This document shows, piece after piece, positions 48,071 to 60,145 of a stretch of DNA of 64,000 bases. Position numbers and translations under genes: made by a program. How positions within the stretch are numbered: the first letter of the stretch is position 1; each line of letters begins with the position of its first letter. Location: the NCBI GenBank assembly GCA_029379385.1, contig CM055608.1, positions 22,938,350-23,002,349 on the forward strand, written 5' to 3'. The stretch is from Quillaja saponaria. Lineage: Eukaryota; Streptophyta; Magnoliopsida; Fabales; Quillajaceae. The notes beneath the pieces are model-generated. The model saw only the letters and a program-made list of their open reading frames with translations, did not search any database and was not told the origin of the DNA.

Positions 48071-49744
48071 TAAAAATACCGAGCTCCAAGTAGCTAAGTA
48101 AATGCTATCATAGACTAACTTATAATTTTAAGAAGGAGAAATTTATGTCTAAAATTTATCACATTTATATATTAACCATTTTTTAAGGAATTAATTACTT
48201 AATTTTTAAGAATTTATAAGAAATGTGTGTGAAATTAACCTTGGGCCGATCAAACATAGCCCAATTTTTATTTTTCAGCCAAATTCGACTTCTTAGAAAT
48301 AAAAAAGAAAGGCAAAATAAAACCAATCGCCCTCAAAATTGATTATTTATTTATTTATTAATATCGTCTTAAAAGTTTTCATACAATCAACTTCGTCACA
48401 TAACATTGAAAATATTTGCAATGTTTTCTCCTAGCCTTACATTATTAGATTTTGGACAGAAATTACTAATGTAACTTAAAATATTTTATTGGCAATTACA
48501 TATATGTTGAGTTGGCAAAATTGTAAAAAATAATTGTCCTGAGTAATTCTTCTTTTATCAATTTTGTCCTAAAAATATCACTATTTTGTGAGATTCATCC
48601 TAAAAGTATTTTTTTTGTTTGTTTGTCAATTTTATCTTAAAATTATTTTGCAAGTTTCACTCTCTCTCAAAATATTTAAAGACATTATCAATCAGGTCCA
48701 ATTTTTTATTCCTCAACTATAAATCAACACGAAAATAAAAATTTGATGCTCGTCAATTTCTTAAAAATGATCAAATCATCACAAATCTTAGTTTTATAAT
48801 TTTTGAAGAGAAATGACGAAGAAACATACTTTTTTTTTTTTTTTTTTTTGTGGCATAATGGCATAAATAATCCTTAAAGTATCTCAATTTTGTTAATTTC
48901 ATTAGAAATGTATTTTTCAGACAATAATTGGTCTCAAAACTAATTTCAAAACATTTTCAATGTCTTCTCTTAACCTAATACCATTAAAATTTTAGATAAA
49001 AATTGGACATGTAACATAAAATATAATTTTTTTACCGTATGCGTAGTTGGCAATAGAGAAAAACAAAATGCTCTCTCATTCCTCTAATGTATTATTTCTC
49101 TCAATACTCTCATGCACCATCTCTCTTCTCTTTCTCTTTGTCTCTCTAAAAATTATACTATTAGGATTTTTGATAATTTGAACATTTCAAAAAATAATAA
49201 AAGTTATTTAATTTTTGTCTTAATGATTTATGAATGAGAAACAAAAAATATTGACCAAATTGATAATAATTTGAAAACCTTCAATATTATTTAGGAGAGA
49301 TAAGTGAGAAAGTAATAAGAGAGATTAAGAAATGAAAAGAAAAAGGCAGGATATAAAGATTGACAGAAAAATTCTAAAGAAAAAATTAATATTTTATGAA
49401 CAATAAATATAGATGTAACTTTATATTTTTAACTCAGGATAGGTATAGTAAAATAATATTATATTTTAAATCACGTTAGATATGCTTATATGGAAAGACA
49501 TTCAAAATGTTTTGAAAATTTTAAATGAAATTAAGATTAAGATATAGATAAAATTGACAAAAAAAAAAAAAAAAAAAGTAATAATTTATGACCGTGTATG
49601 ACATTTTGCCAAAAAGAAAAAGACGAATCAGAAAACGGAATTAGCCGAAACGAAAAAAGAAAAAAAATTGCTTGTAAGAAAATCTTATCAATAATCCTTC
49701 CTCCCTTCCATTTCCATGACCTTCACTTTTACAAATTCCAGAAC
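48071..49744. other. AT-rich spacer and BPM 5' flank
   Basis: AT-rich spacer. Two related segments near 48400-48500 and 48940-49030 share wording such as TTTTCTC..AGCCTTACATTATTA and TTTTCTCTTAACCTAATACCATTA, suggesting a duplicated or MITE-like repeat. Poly-T (48831-48849) and poly-A (49560-49578) tracts are present. The last 150 bases should be BPM 5' UTR. The frame is open from an upstream ATG at 49598. Confidence 0.5.
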
Positions 49745-52700
49745 ATGTACTCCTCCAACAATAGCCTCCTGGTTTCGCCTACTAGCTCTAGGTCGGTGAC
49801 TGAGACCGTCAATGGCTCGCACAATTTTGTAATCAAAGGTTATTCTTTAGCCAAAGGGATCGGTGTTGGGAAGCACATAGCGAGCGAGAATTTCACGGTA
49901 GGAGGGTATCAGTGGGCTATATACTTCTACCCTGATGGGAAAAATCCTGAGGATAATTCCTTATATGTATCGGTTTTCATCGCGCTGGCTAGCGATGGTA
50001 CTGATGTGCGAGCACTGTTCGAGCTGACTTTGGTGGACCAGAGCGGGCAGGGAAAGCATAAGGTTCATAGCCATTTTGATCGCTCCCTCGAGAGCGGTCC
50101 CTATTCTCTCAAGTACAGAGGAAGCATGTGGTGAGTTTCTGTTTGAGCATTTTGAACTATTTTTGTTTCTAAGGATTTACTTATTCTTTTTTATTTTAAC
50201 TGTTTGTGTTCTTTTAGAGGCTATATGTGTTGGGTGTTTGAAATCATTTCTTATCTTGTTGCTGATGGTTGTTCTTAGTTTTGTAAGAGCTTGTCAATCA
50301 ATTCCATTCATAAGAGTTGCTTTCCAAAGATGATATTCATGTGGATGTTATGTTTTATTTGAAGGTGTGATTGTGTGAAGCTTTATTCGTCCGTGTTGAA
50401 ATAGTGATCACCTCATTGTCGAATGCAGCAGAAACATTAAAACATAATGGTCTCTATGCAGCAGAAACATTAAAACATAATGATGTTTTAAGTTGTGTCA
50501 CTGTTTATGTTATTATCAAATTAACATAAATAAGGAACATTGGTTTGATTGATTTTCTCTCCAACTTTTAATCCCTAAGAACATTTTCCCCCTAAAATGT
50601 TTGTCTCTTGTCTGATAATTCGAGTCTTTTTTAGTATTAAAAGCTCTCTGGCCTCAGACAAAAGATCCTTTAAGCCATGTAAGTCACTGAATAACAATTC
50701 CTGTTACATTTCTCAAAGAAGCTGAGCAGAAAAGGAAAATAACAATTTGACTCAATTCAATGAACTAATGGAACCTTATCCTATTCTTTCTGGATTTATT
50801 ACAAGATAAATCTGATAAACTCAGAAACAGGATTTGCAACTTGGATTACTAATATATGACTTGGACACCATTGTGGTTCTGAGGATAAAGATTTATGCTT
50901 AGCATAGGTCATTACTTGGTCTGGTGGACTGGTCCTACAGTCTATAAAAGGTCATATTTGGTTTTCTGGAGGCTCTCTGAGCCTTGGTCTATACGGGAAG
51001 AGGTAACCCATCCCATTTAATTTAATTCAGGCCTCCCATCCAAATGGGATTAGAATGAGATCATCAAGTTGAAAGTCCCCAGGTTGAAGCACAGGCATAT
51101 CCCCTTATCTAGTCCTCTAATTATTACTTCTTTTTTACCTTTCTTTTATTTATTTTTTTTTTTTTTTGTAAGTAATGATTTTATTAAAAAAAAAAGAAAA
51201 AAAGAGTCATATCTACTTAAGGTCATGGATTGAAATAAAGAACTAGCCAGGGGCTACTTCTGGCAATATCTTGGGGGACAATTTTGTTGTTCACCCTATT
51301 GCTATCTCTATATTTCTTGGTATCTAGCAACCTTGGGTTTTCTTGTCAGTGAGATATGATATTGATGTTGTAATACTTCCAATGGCATAATGCCCACTCT
51401 TAAAGAAAAATTGAACGCAGTAATATGCTTAAAAGTGCACTATCTACCTAGTTTGGGATGAAGTTCCTTTTGTTTACTGCTGGGGTATAACATGCTTGTA
51501 ATCTGATGTTATTGAGTTGAGAATATTTTGAGTTATAACTGATTTTTGCCACCAGGCTACATTTTTGAAAAATGATTGATTTCTGGATAGTTAATCTTAG
51601 TTCCTAAATGTGTTATTTCCCAGATGAGGGAATGGTTAGATTTTCAAACCATTGTGCCCATAATTGAAACTGTTTCAAATTTTGAATTATATTTTTTTTG
51701 GCAACTTTTACATGTTAGATTATATCTAGATAGTTTTTCTTCCAGTAAGCAAAGTTGGCAGAGTTGAAATTGGAAGGAAAAGAAAACAAGTTCCCACAAT
51801 CTCTGTCATTCTTTTCCATTGGGTTTCTTATTCATATTCCATTGTGGATGAGATAATTAATTGTAGGGATCTATACCTTTTTTGACCTCTCAATGAAAAC
51901 AAGTTTGTGGACCACTGGACCAAGAAATCAGAAATCAATTACTATGATAATTTTTTTCCTAAAGTTTCTCTAGAAATGGCATTCACACCTAAACGCGTAA
52001 TTGCACTGGCTTGATGAGGCACAGATGAGGCATCTTCACTTAAGGTGCTTGCCTTGCTGAAATTTGCGTAAATTTTTCTTTGTACTCATTTATTGTGTAC
52101 AAGAACTGTACCTTTTTGGTAATACATTAAAACTACATTTAATCTTTGGTTCTGAGGGTCTTTATTGTCAAAGCTTAAAGTATTGGAGGAATTTGCAAAT
52201 TTTTGTTGGTTTCCAAATCTTCTTCTCTATTATTTCAATCTCTTTCTCTCTTCCTCCTGTTTCAATAGTGTTGTTAAAAGCACTATGCGTCCTTAAACCA
52301 CCAAGCATTGCTCGAGGCACAGGGTGCTCGAGTGAGTGAGGCTCTATTTAGATAACCAAAATATTTTATACTAAAATAAAGAAAGGTTTGAGTCACTTAA
52401 ATATTCAAATCAAAGTGTAAAGATGCAAATATATTTTATTGTTCTATACTTCTATGTAATTATCGGCATGAACTATATGCAGGAGTTTAACTGCAGAACT
52501 GAAAGACAAGCATGTTAGTAAAACACAAAAAAGCTTAGCAACTAATTCTTTGGTTTTGGTTTTGGTTTCTTTCCTAGTTTAGTAACCTCTAATTCAGATT
52601 CCTTTTGTAACTTAGTTATTAATATCAATTTCATTCCCAGTTTTACTAGTTCTCTGGTTTTGATATCTTTCTTTATTGTTCTCTTTATTTTTTTCATTGC

Positions 52701-54928
52701 TCTTCTTATTCAATAATTTTCTAATTTTACTTCTTTCCTTTCCTGGAAGGTTTCACTTCATTGATCTAGCTTCAAAATCTTAACGAGTTACCTTTTCTTT
52801 TGCTTGCATGCTGTTGTCAAATTGTGAAGAATGATTTATTTCAGTTTTTCATGTTAACGTACAATATTAGCTTTGTTCTTGACAAGGAATACACATTGTA
52901 CTTGTGAGACTATAAAATCCAAAGTCTCCAGTTTGACAGATATCGATTGTCTTGGAGATGTGCACTATGTCATGGCCCAGGAAATGGGCTAAACACTTGC
53001 CCTTGACTCCAAAAGAACCCGTCATAGATGGTACTCCATAGGATTGCCTATATAACTTGAGTCACCCTAGCATACATCCAATATAGGACTCAACACATGG
53101 TAACCCCAAACAACTAAAGCAAGACAAACTTGGGACTGTCTAACTGCCCCCTGTTTAAATTCGTGACATCCTAATCAAGCTTATAGAACAGAACTTGGGC
53201 TGCAATGCCCTTGAGCTGCAATGCCCATGGGTACTACGTTGACCCTGATACCATTTTTGTCATGGCTCAAGGATGGGAAAAGCCGCACATCAAAAGCACC
53301 TGTCACAAATCTGTTTTTTACCCTTATATAGCCCAATCAACTTGACTAACTTTGGGGGACTCAACTCATGTGAACCCTAAACAACACAGGCAAGCACAAA
53401 ATTGGGGTCTCACACTGAATCCTATTATACTGCTGGAAGTTATTATCTTCTGTTATTTAAACGCTTTGTTAAATTTCTCCAATATCTTTTGAAGGAACTC
53501 TTTTGTGATCCTATTTAATTGTATTCTTTTTATCTCTCTTATGTTTCTGTTTGTTTCTCTTGTATTCTAGTATCCTTCAGTTCCCTTATTTTTCCAATTG
53601 AATTTGTTTTTTCTTTTCCCCCTTTCTCCATAGGGGCTACAAGCGGTTTTTTAAACGGGCTATGCTTGAAACATCGAATTTCCTCAAGGATGATTGCTTG
53701 AAAATTAATTGCACGGTTGGTGTTGTGGTTTCGGCAATAGACTGTTCAAAGATAAACACAATACAAATTCCTGAAACTGATATTGGTGTACAATTTGGAA
53801 TGCTGTTGGATAATGAGGAATGCTCAGATGTTACTTTTAATGTGTCTGGGGAGAAGTTTCATGCACACAAGCTGGTATTGGCTGCTCGTTCTAATGTATT
53901 TGAGACTGAATTTTCCAAAGAAGTGGAGGAAGGTAATCAAGAAATAGTTATTACAGACATGGAACCTAAGATTTTCAAGGTACTGTTTCCCAAAATAATT
54001 TTGTGTTCCTTTTCTTTTTTCTCCTTCACGTTTGGAAATATTGCTGCATGTCTGCTGATCAATGTGGTAGAGCACACCAGGTACTTGATATCCTGTTTAT
54101 CTAAAGTTTTTATCCTTGCTGTTAAGCAGGCTTTGCTTCATTTCATTTATAGAGACACGCTTGTTGAAGATGACGAGTTTTTCATGTCAAGCTCACATTC
54201 CATGCTATCAGTATCTGATACATTTGCTGCTAAATTGTTAGCTGCAGCAGAAAAGTATGACTTGCCTAGACTTAGACTGTTGTGCGAGTCAGTACTCTGC
54301 AAGGACATATCCGTAGACTCTGTTGGCAATATCCTGGCCCTGGCTGATCTTTATCACGCTACGGATCTAAAATCTGTTTGTCTTAACTTTGCAGCCGAAA
54401 ACCTTGTCGGTAAGTTCTGTTTAACTTGCCAACCCCAGCTAAAAAACTTCATATTCGGCTTCTCTTAGGTGTTACTGCCATATCCTATACAATGTATGAT
54501 TTTATTTTTTTATTTCTTTTTCTCCACTTTTTTTTTTTTCTTTTGGTTGGATTCTTTTATTCTTCCTTTTGCGCATGGTTTTGGGTGGGGGGGAATAGGA
54601 TATTCTACTGGTACTCCTTTTATTTTCTTGCTAATTTTTTCTGTTTGACGCAGCTGTTATGCAATCTGATGGATTTGAGTATCTCAAGGAAAACTGCCCG
54701 TTGCTGCAATCAGAACTCCTAAAGACAGTGGCAGGATGCGAGGAGGAATTCAGCGTGGAGGGTAAAAGTCGAAGTGTGTGGGCCCAGTTGTCTGATGGTG
54801 GTGACACAAATGATAGGAGTGTAAGGCAGCAAACCTGGGAAAATGGAAGGGAAGGAAGCCAAAGCTTGTGGGTTGACCTTTCTGATGGTGTTAATGCTAA
54901 CGGTAGGAATCCAAGGCAAGAAACCTGA
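49745..54928 (+). CDS. BPM4: MATH-BTB cullin-3 adaptor, BPM family, complete
   Basis: Four exons join in frame: 49745-50130, 53634-53979, 54130-54409 and 54654-54928, giving 428 aa. The MATH domain spans about 18-145 ([60 protein letters not shown]). The BTB domain begins near 191 ([20 protein letters not shown]) and a BACK-like region follows. BPM proteins link CUL3 ubiquitin ligases through BTB to substrates held by MATH. In Arabidopsis these include HD-ZIP, ERF and PP2C proteins. The start at 49745 matches family length; an in-frame ATG at 49598 would add 49 residues. The tail is unusual: the SxSxWxxLSDG...RQxT segment occurs twice (376-398 and 406-428). The BPM4 symbol is by resemblance; BPM1-6 are close. 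Confidence 0.9.
52968..53412 (-). mobile_element. TRIM (miniature LTR) element in BPM intron 1
   Basis: Two related direct repeats start TGTCATGGC at 52968 and 53258. The second ends GGGTCTCA at 53412. They share wording such as GGACTCAACACATGG / GGACTCAACTCATGTG and ACCCCAAACAAC / ACCCTAAACAAC. A primer-site-like TGGTATCAGGGTC reads on the minus strand at 53253-53241, next to the right repeat. Flanking 5-mers are CACTA and CACTG, a worn target duplication. At 445 bp with no coding capacity it fits a terminal-repeat retrotransposon in miniature. The two LTRs have diverged strongly, so it is old. Confidence 0.72.
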
Positions 54929-55095
54929 TATGGTAACTTTGTAGTTTTGTCAACTATCATTTATGCATGAAATGTAAAATAAACCCCATAAATGAAGAGA
55001 TGGAAAACAATGTACAAGAAAAAAAGACAGACATTGCTTGCTTTGTGATTTTTCCTTGTAATTTATTTTCTGTTTAATCCTAGATTTATAATTAC

Positions 55096-55153
<58 letters not shown>

Positions 55154-55419
55154 TATGAAGATGCAATCAGAATTATATTCAGATGGCAATGCCATAAATA
55201 TAGTATTACAAGAAACTTTTAGGTCACTTTTTGCTAACAAGACAACGTTTAATTACATGAGTAGTGGGTGGTCCAGGACTCTAATTCTTCTTAAAATTTT
55301 ATAGGATATCAAGGAGAACGATTATATTGTATTACAAGACACTTTTAGGTTAGCAAAAAAAAAAGTTTAATCACATGAGTAGAGGGTGGTTCATATATCC
55401 ATTTCTCCTGTACAGTGAT
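54929..55419. other. BPM 3' UTR, microsatellite and imperfect direct repeat
   Basis: BPM 3' UTR, then an (A)n(TA)n microsatellite at about 55095-55151. A direct repeat follows: GTATTACAAG.AACTTTTAGGT with TTTAAT.ACATGAGTAG.GGGTGGT occurs near 55203 and again near 55330. Confidence 0.7.
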
Positions 55420-55910
55420 CCTATAATTTTGAATAAGTTGAAAGAAATTTTTATAAGACGATAATGAGATCAGTTATGTTATATGGTTATGAATGTTGGA
55501 TGGTTAAAAAAAAACACTCGCATAAGATGAGAGCGAGTAAAATATAAATGTTGAGATGGATGACAAGACATATAAGAGTGACTAAAATATAAATGTTGAG
55601 ATAGATGATAAGACATATAAGAGATATGAAAAAAGGTTGAGGTAGCACCCATCAAATAGAAAACGTGAGAGAATCACTTATGTTAGTTATGTCTTGGACA
55701 TATTCAACATAGGCCAGTAGATGTCATAGTTAGAAAATATGATTTAGCGTAGGTGGTAGGTGTTAGACGGAGTAGAGGGAGATCGAGACTTACATGTAGC
55801 AGTCATTGAGAATGATATGATTTCTCTAGGCATTATTGAAAATGATGCATTAGAGCAATGCAAATAGTGGAAAAAGATTTATACAATTGACCCTAACTAG
55901 TTTGGCTTTT
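55420..55910 (+). mobile_element. 5'-truncated RTE-type LINE tail
   Basis: Plus-strand wording of the C-terminal end of an RTE-like LINE polyprotein: VMLYGYECWMVKKKHSHKM near 55470, LRWMTRHI near 55555, then RPVDVIVRKYDLA near 55710. It ends GACCCTAACTAGTTTGG near 55890, the same 3' ending as the LINE at 45-48 kb but on the opposite strand. A short internal duplication (AAATATAAATGTTGAGAT) is present. No endonuclease or palm domain remains. Confidence 0.78.
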
Positions 55911-56559
55911 TCTTTTCTTTCCTTTTCCGATCTTTATTTGTTTTCCCCTTTTTCTTCTTCTTTTCTCTCTCATTTGTTTTTTTTCTTTCCCTTCCCTTTT
56001 TCTTCCTCCTCCCCCTAATCACCCATTTCTCAGCCACCTCTCCTTTTCACTTTTTTATATTCCCTAGTCTCCCTTTATTTGGACTTCCATTTTCCCTGTC
56101 TGATCTCGTTTCACGTGTCCTCCTTGAATCTTCCTTTATCGTTGTGACTGGGCATCCTGGTTTGGCTGGGCCCATTTGAATGGGTGCCAGGGCTTGTTTG
56201 AGGCTAGGTGACTTATATGGTAATAGCCTACAACTTCTAAGTTTCTTTCCTAATTAGTCAGCTGGTAAATAAATTCAAAGTATTTTTTCACGACTCTCAG
56301 ATATCTTTGTCATACATGCAAAGTGTTAAGTTTAAGTCACTGTTTTTCCATTGACTAGTAGAGTGAGTTTTAAGGATGACTGGCAGTTAAGGGAAGGACC
56401 TCCGGTTACACACCGATACTAGAATGCTGAGAGTTATGGATTTCAGTAATATGCATGAAGATGAATTGCTTAATGGGAGCAGTATAGAATCCAATTGTGA
56501 TAGGGAATCCGACAGTAGTAGGATAAGTGAGGAAGTGGGTGGAGGGTATGATATTGATT

Positions 56560-58900
56560 ACTAGAATTCATCGCTCAAGATGATATAGTCATTGTAGATT
56601 CCATTAGGAATGAATTGCCACCCAATTACCTATTTCAACTTCGGTCGAAACATTTTACTTCACTCGATAAAAGGATAGTGCTCGAAACCGAATATAGTAC
56701 CCATCCTTATCAATTCAAGCTATGTGTGTGCCTTTACGAAGATCAAGTGAAAGGAGGTCTGCAGTACCCCTTTCACCCATTTGTAGTGTGATTGTGTAAT
56801 TTTTAGGTATATGCCCCACTCAGATTGTGCTTAATGCTATAAGATTTCTTATAGGGTATGTCACTCTTTGTTTCGAGGTAAGGATTTAGACCTCGATCAT
56901 TCTATTTTAGCTTTTTTTTAAGATTAAGAATCAAAAAGGAGGTTACGTATTATTTTAAGTCAGAGCAAACTATTTGACAGAGCGCTAAAAAACAATAAAA
57001 GGTGGTGTCCAAAATATTTTTTTTACTAAAAGTTTCTCGCCCTAATGGTCTGTTGCATGGTTGGGGATGGTTTGCATTCAAAAGTCGACATACCACCCCT
57101 AAATCCTGATCAAGCGTTTTATTATAGGAAAATTTTGGGGATGCAAGAGAACCTACCAGATTTTTACTTTGACGTCATGTGTTACATTGATTGCCCTAAA
57201 CATGTGTTGGCCATATTATCCCACGAACATTATGGTTTGTTGCTACATAATAATGACATTCATACTTAACCGTTTGTTTATATATTAGTGTGCTATTGAT
57301 TTTTCATAACTTGTACAGTCATTTGTGTTGATATGGATCCAAAGACAATTGCTTTGGTTGCTGCCAAGAAGAGAAAGCAAGAGAAAATCCACCGAAAGAA
57401 GCCGACATTCTTGAGTGGTCAAACTTCGTCCGTTCTTCCTGAACCTCTTCATTCCCATATAGATATTCTCATCCCAGGCTTCTCAGAGGTTCTTACTATT
57501 TGAGTTATTGATTGGAATGTGCTTGAAATGGACCTGTACCACGAAGTTGATGTTGAAGTGGAAAGAACATTAAGAAATAGGAATAGAGTCGAGGAATAAA
57601 GTCACTTTAGTTGTTTAGTTGCTAGGGCCAGGGGAGCTAGTCTCGTAATTGTGGGCAGTTAGAGTTTGAGTTCTTTACAAGACAGAACCCGGGCTATCAA
57701 CGTGAACGAGAGAAAAACAAACCCCTTTTCTTAAATAGATATAGTACAAGAAATAACTAAATAGGTGTAGAGTTCTGAGTCGCGAAGAGGCTTTGATGCT
57801 CCTAGTAGAAGTAGTAGAGTTATTCCAAGTATTTCAGCTAGTGGAGTAGGAATTCAAGATGCAGCTCCATCGCGAGGATAGGTTTTGGTTCCTAGTCTTA
57901 TTTTATTAGTAGCCATGATTGGGGCTATAGTAATGACTTTGCATAAAACTACTAAGGTGAAACGACCAAGCATCGGCGCTTTAGGTCCAATTTCTGATGC
58001 TAGTGCATGCTAACTACCACTAATCTAATATGAGGGCTCGCATTCCCGAAAATCTTGCCCCATTCTATCAAGAACGAGGAGTTCTTCTATGTTGCGCCTT
58101 AGAGAAAATGACGATTCAGAGGGTTTCCCCTTAGTAAAGGTTTCTACCTAGGAATTCTTTGGGTGTTTGGCTAATGAAACTTTTTCCAATGTACCTTCTG
58201 CTGCATATGCCATAGCTTGGGGTTGTACACTCCCTAATGACTAGGTTGAGATGTCATCCTTATCTCTTGAGACTGCTTTTGTGACCAGGCTAAAATTGAC
58301 CGTGAGGTTATGAATTCTTTTAGTAATTCTTGGTACGCTATACAGTTCACACTTCTTATCTTGTTTGTTTGTTATGAGCAGGATGTGCAAATTTTTGCTA
58401 ACTCCTACGATCAGGTGCGTGAGGTAATTAACCGGTCCATAGTGTCTACATAGAGGCTTGTTGTGAGTCGTATCGAACTTGAACAAGAGCATGGGAAAGC
58501 TAAGTTAACTAAGGATGGGTACACTTGAGAGGTCAAGTTGCTTCGGGCAATTGGAGAACACTCGTTTGGAGTCTGCAAGTGAAATGAGGTTGAGGTAGCT
58601 CTAGCTTATACACTGGAGGTCCAAGACGCTTGGATTCAGGATGCTATTAAGACTTTCAAGGGATCTCATGAGTATTAGGACCTCGTGCTAGAGGAAGCTT
58701 GCACGTAAACCGGGCATGGATTAAAATCCGCAACCTGTTTAATGCTGAGTATCCAGATTGTGTAGTTAATTATTTGAGGTATTTAAATGAGGATGAGGAC
58801 AAAAAGTCAGCTCAGCTGTCAAAACATCATGTGGAAGAGCTTGCTACTAAGGAAATGTCCTTGGAGTAGATGAAGTAGTTCTGTGAGGACTTAGGATCAT
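56560..58900 (+). pseudogene. Ty3/gypsy-associated gag-like region (putative gypsy type, PF04195-like), decayed
   Basis: Plus-strand fragments in several frames resemble the plant 'putative gypsy type transposon' domain: IVLETEYSTHPYQFKLCVC near 56680, LQYPFHPFV near 56765, an APLRLCLMLYDFL segment near 56815, then KVVSKIFFLLKVSRPNGLLH near 57005 and ENLPDFYFDVMCYIDCP near 57150. A later coiled-coil-like part reads SRIELEQEHGKAKLTKDGY near 58465 and, around 58620-58850, AWIQDAIKTFKGSHEY and AELYPDCVVNYL-type wording. Frames are badly broken. Such proteins occur in non-autonomous gypsy-like elements. Identification rests on overall pattern, so it is less sure than the other elements. Confidence 0.55.
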
Positions 58901-59189
58901 GTCAATTTATTTCTTGTTTGCCAGTAGAACTTATGTGTTTATTGTAAGCATTATTGGACTTCATGATATATTTTGTGCTTATAGCACCTTATTATGTATG
59001 CTATGTCACAGTTGTTTTTAATAAGCCTTTTATATAGTTGCTTATATCTTATGCCATGTTTTGTTTATTGCATATCCTTTGTAGGTATTGGGTGTTAGCT
59101 TGTGCTACCTATCTTGACGTGAATGCTAGCTTTTTAACCAGACGTCACCTTATCAGGCTTTCTCTCCAGGCTAGATGGTGGCACTAGAC

Positions 59190-59600
59190 CTTTACAGTCG
59201 CAAGGGAGAACATATTTGATGTCGCTCCTTTCCAAGACTATCAGCTGAAAGTTGTTTGGCGATTTTGCATTTGAGAGGTCCAGCTAAAAAGATGGAACAG
59301 CTGAATAGCTACTTAAGCCTCTTTTTGGGATTGGGCTTTTGTGCTTGGATCTTTTCAATCACAAGAGGGAACATCTTTTATGTCACTTCTCCTTAGAACT
59401 ATCAACTAAAATGTTGTTTGGTGATTTGACATCTAGGGGTCTTGCTGAAAAGATAGGAGAGCTGAATAGTTGCTTATGTCTATCCTCAAGGTCGGGCTAT
59501 TGTGCATGAACCTATATTAGTCACATGGGAGACATATTTTATGTCACTGCTCCCAAGGATTATCAGCTGAAAAGCTATTTATTAGTTTGCTTGGCCAACT
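59190..59600. repeat. 161-bp tandem repeat, about 2.5 units
   Basis: Units start near 59190, 59351 and 59512, a constant spacing of 161. Each has a version of CAAGGGAGAACATATTT-ATGTC, then ACTATCAGCTGAAA and AGAGCTGAATAG. The third unit is cut short. The units differ by roughly 20-25 percent by eye, so the array is old. It lies between the gag-like region and the integrase fragment and may be part of an untranslated region or LTR of a gypsy element. Confidence 0.8.
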
Positions 59601-59668
59601 ATTGTAGCTTCGGTTGGGTACCTATCTTTTTGATTTAGGACTTGTAAATAGAGCTTCGGTTGGATACC

Positions 59669-60145
59669 TTACTGAGAAGAACCTAATATTAATACCCAAT
59701 TCTTTGCACTAGTCTCTAATAATTCTGTAATCAAATTGTCTCCTATGTTTCGTGATGATAACCGTGGAATAGGGGAGTAGCATATTATGTTCTTCCATAT
59801 GAACTTTTCCATTGCTTTTGAGGTGATACTGAATGTGGGCTCCACTTTCACCCACTCAGTCAAGTAGCCTACCATCACAAACAAATACTTATGTTTTCTG
59901 CTTGTCCAGAAGGGAAAGAGTCCTAGTATATCCAATTCCCACATTACAAAGGGCCATGAACTAACAATTATGGAAAGTTTCATGGCTTGTTTTCGAGGAA
60001 TTTGAGGCGACCTCAGAAAACTATTGCATTTCCTAACCCATTCTTCTGAATCTTTTAGCAATGTTGGCCAGTAATACTTCGCCCTCAATATTTTAATGGA
60101 CAAGGCTAGAGCCTTTTTGTGCGAGCCACAGACTCCTAAGTACAC
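59669..60145 (-). pseudogene. Ty3/gypsy integrase fragment
   Basis: Minus-strand open frame of 158 codons reading GVCGSHKKALALSIKILRAK, YYWPTLLKDSEEWVRKCNSF, then WPFVMWELDILGLFPFW and YLTEWVKVEPTFSITSKAME. This is the zinc-binding and catalytic-core start of a plant Ty3/gypsy integrase. The second cysteine of the zinc finger is lost (KCNSF), and the later DNG-type catalytic block is garbled (SRNIGDNLITE), so it is inactive. It runs opposite to the gag-like region, so the two need not belong to one element. Confidence 0.88.

Noticed and set aside
49598..49744. Upstream ATG extending BPM by 49 residues
   Set aside because: The added Lys/Phe-rich segment does not resemble BPM N-termini; it is more likely 5' UTR.
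52968..53412. Cassandra-type TRIM
   Set aside because: No 5S-rRNA-like segment could be seen in either repeat.
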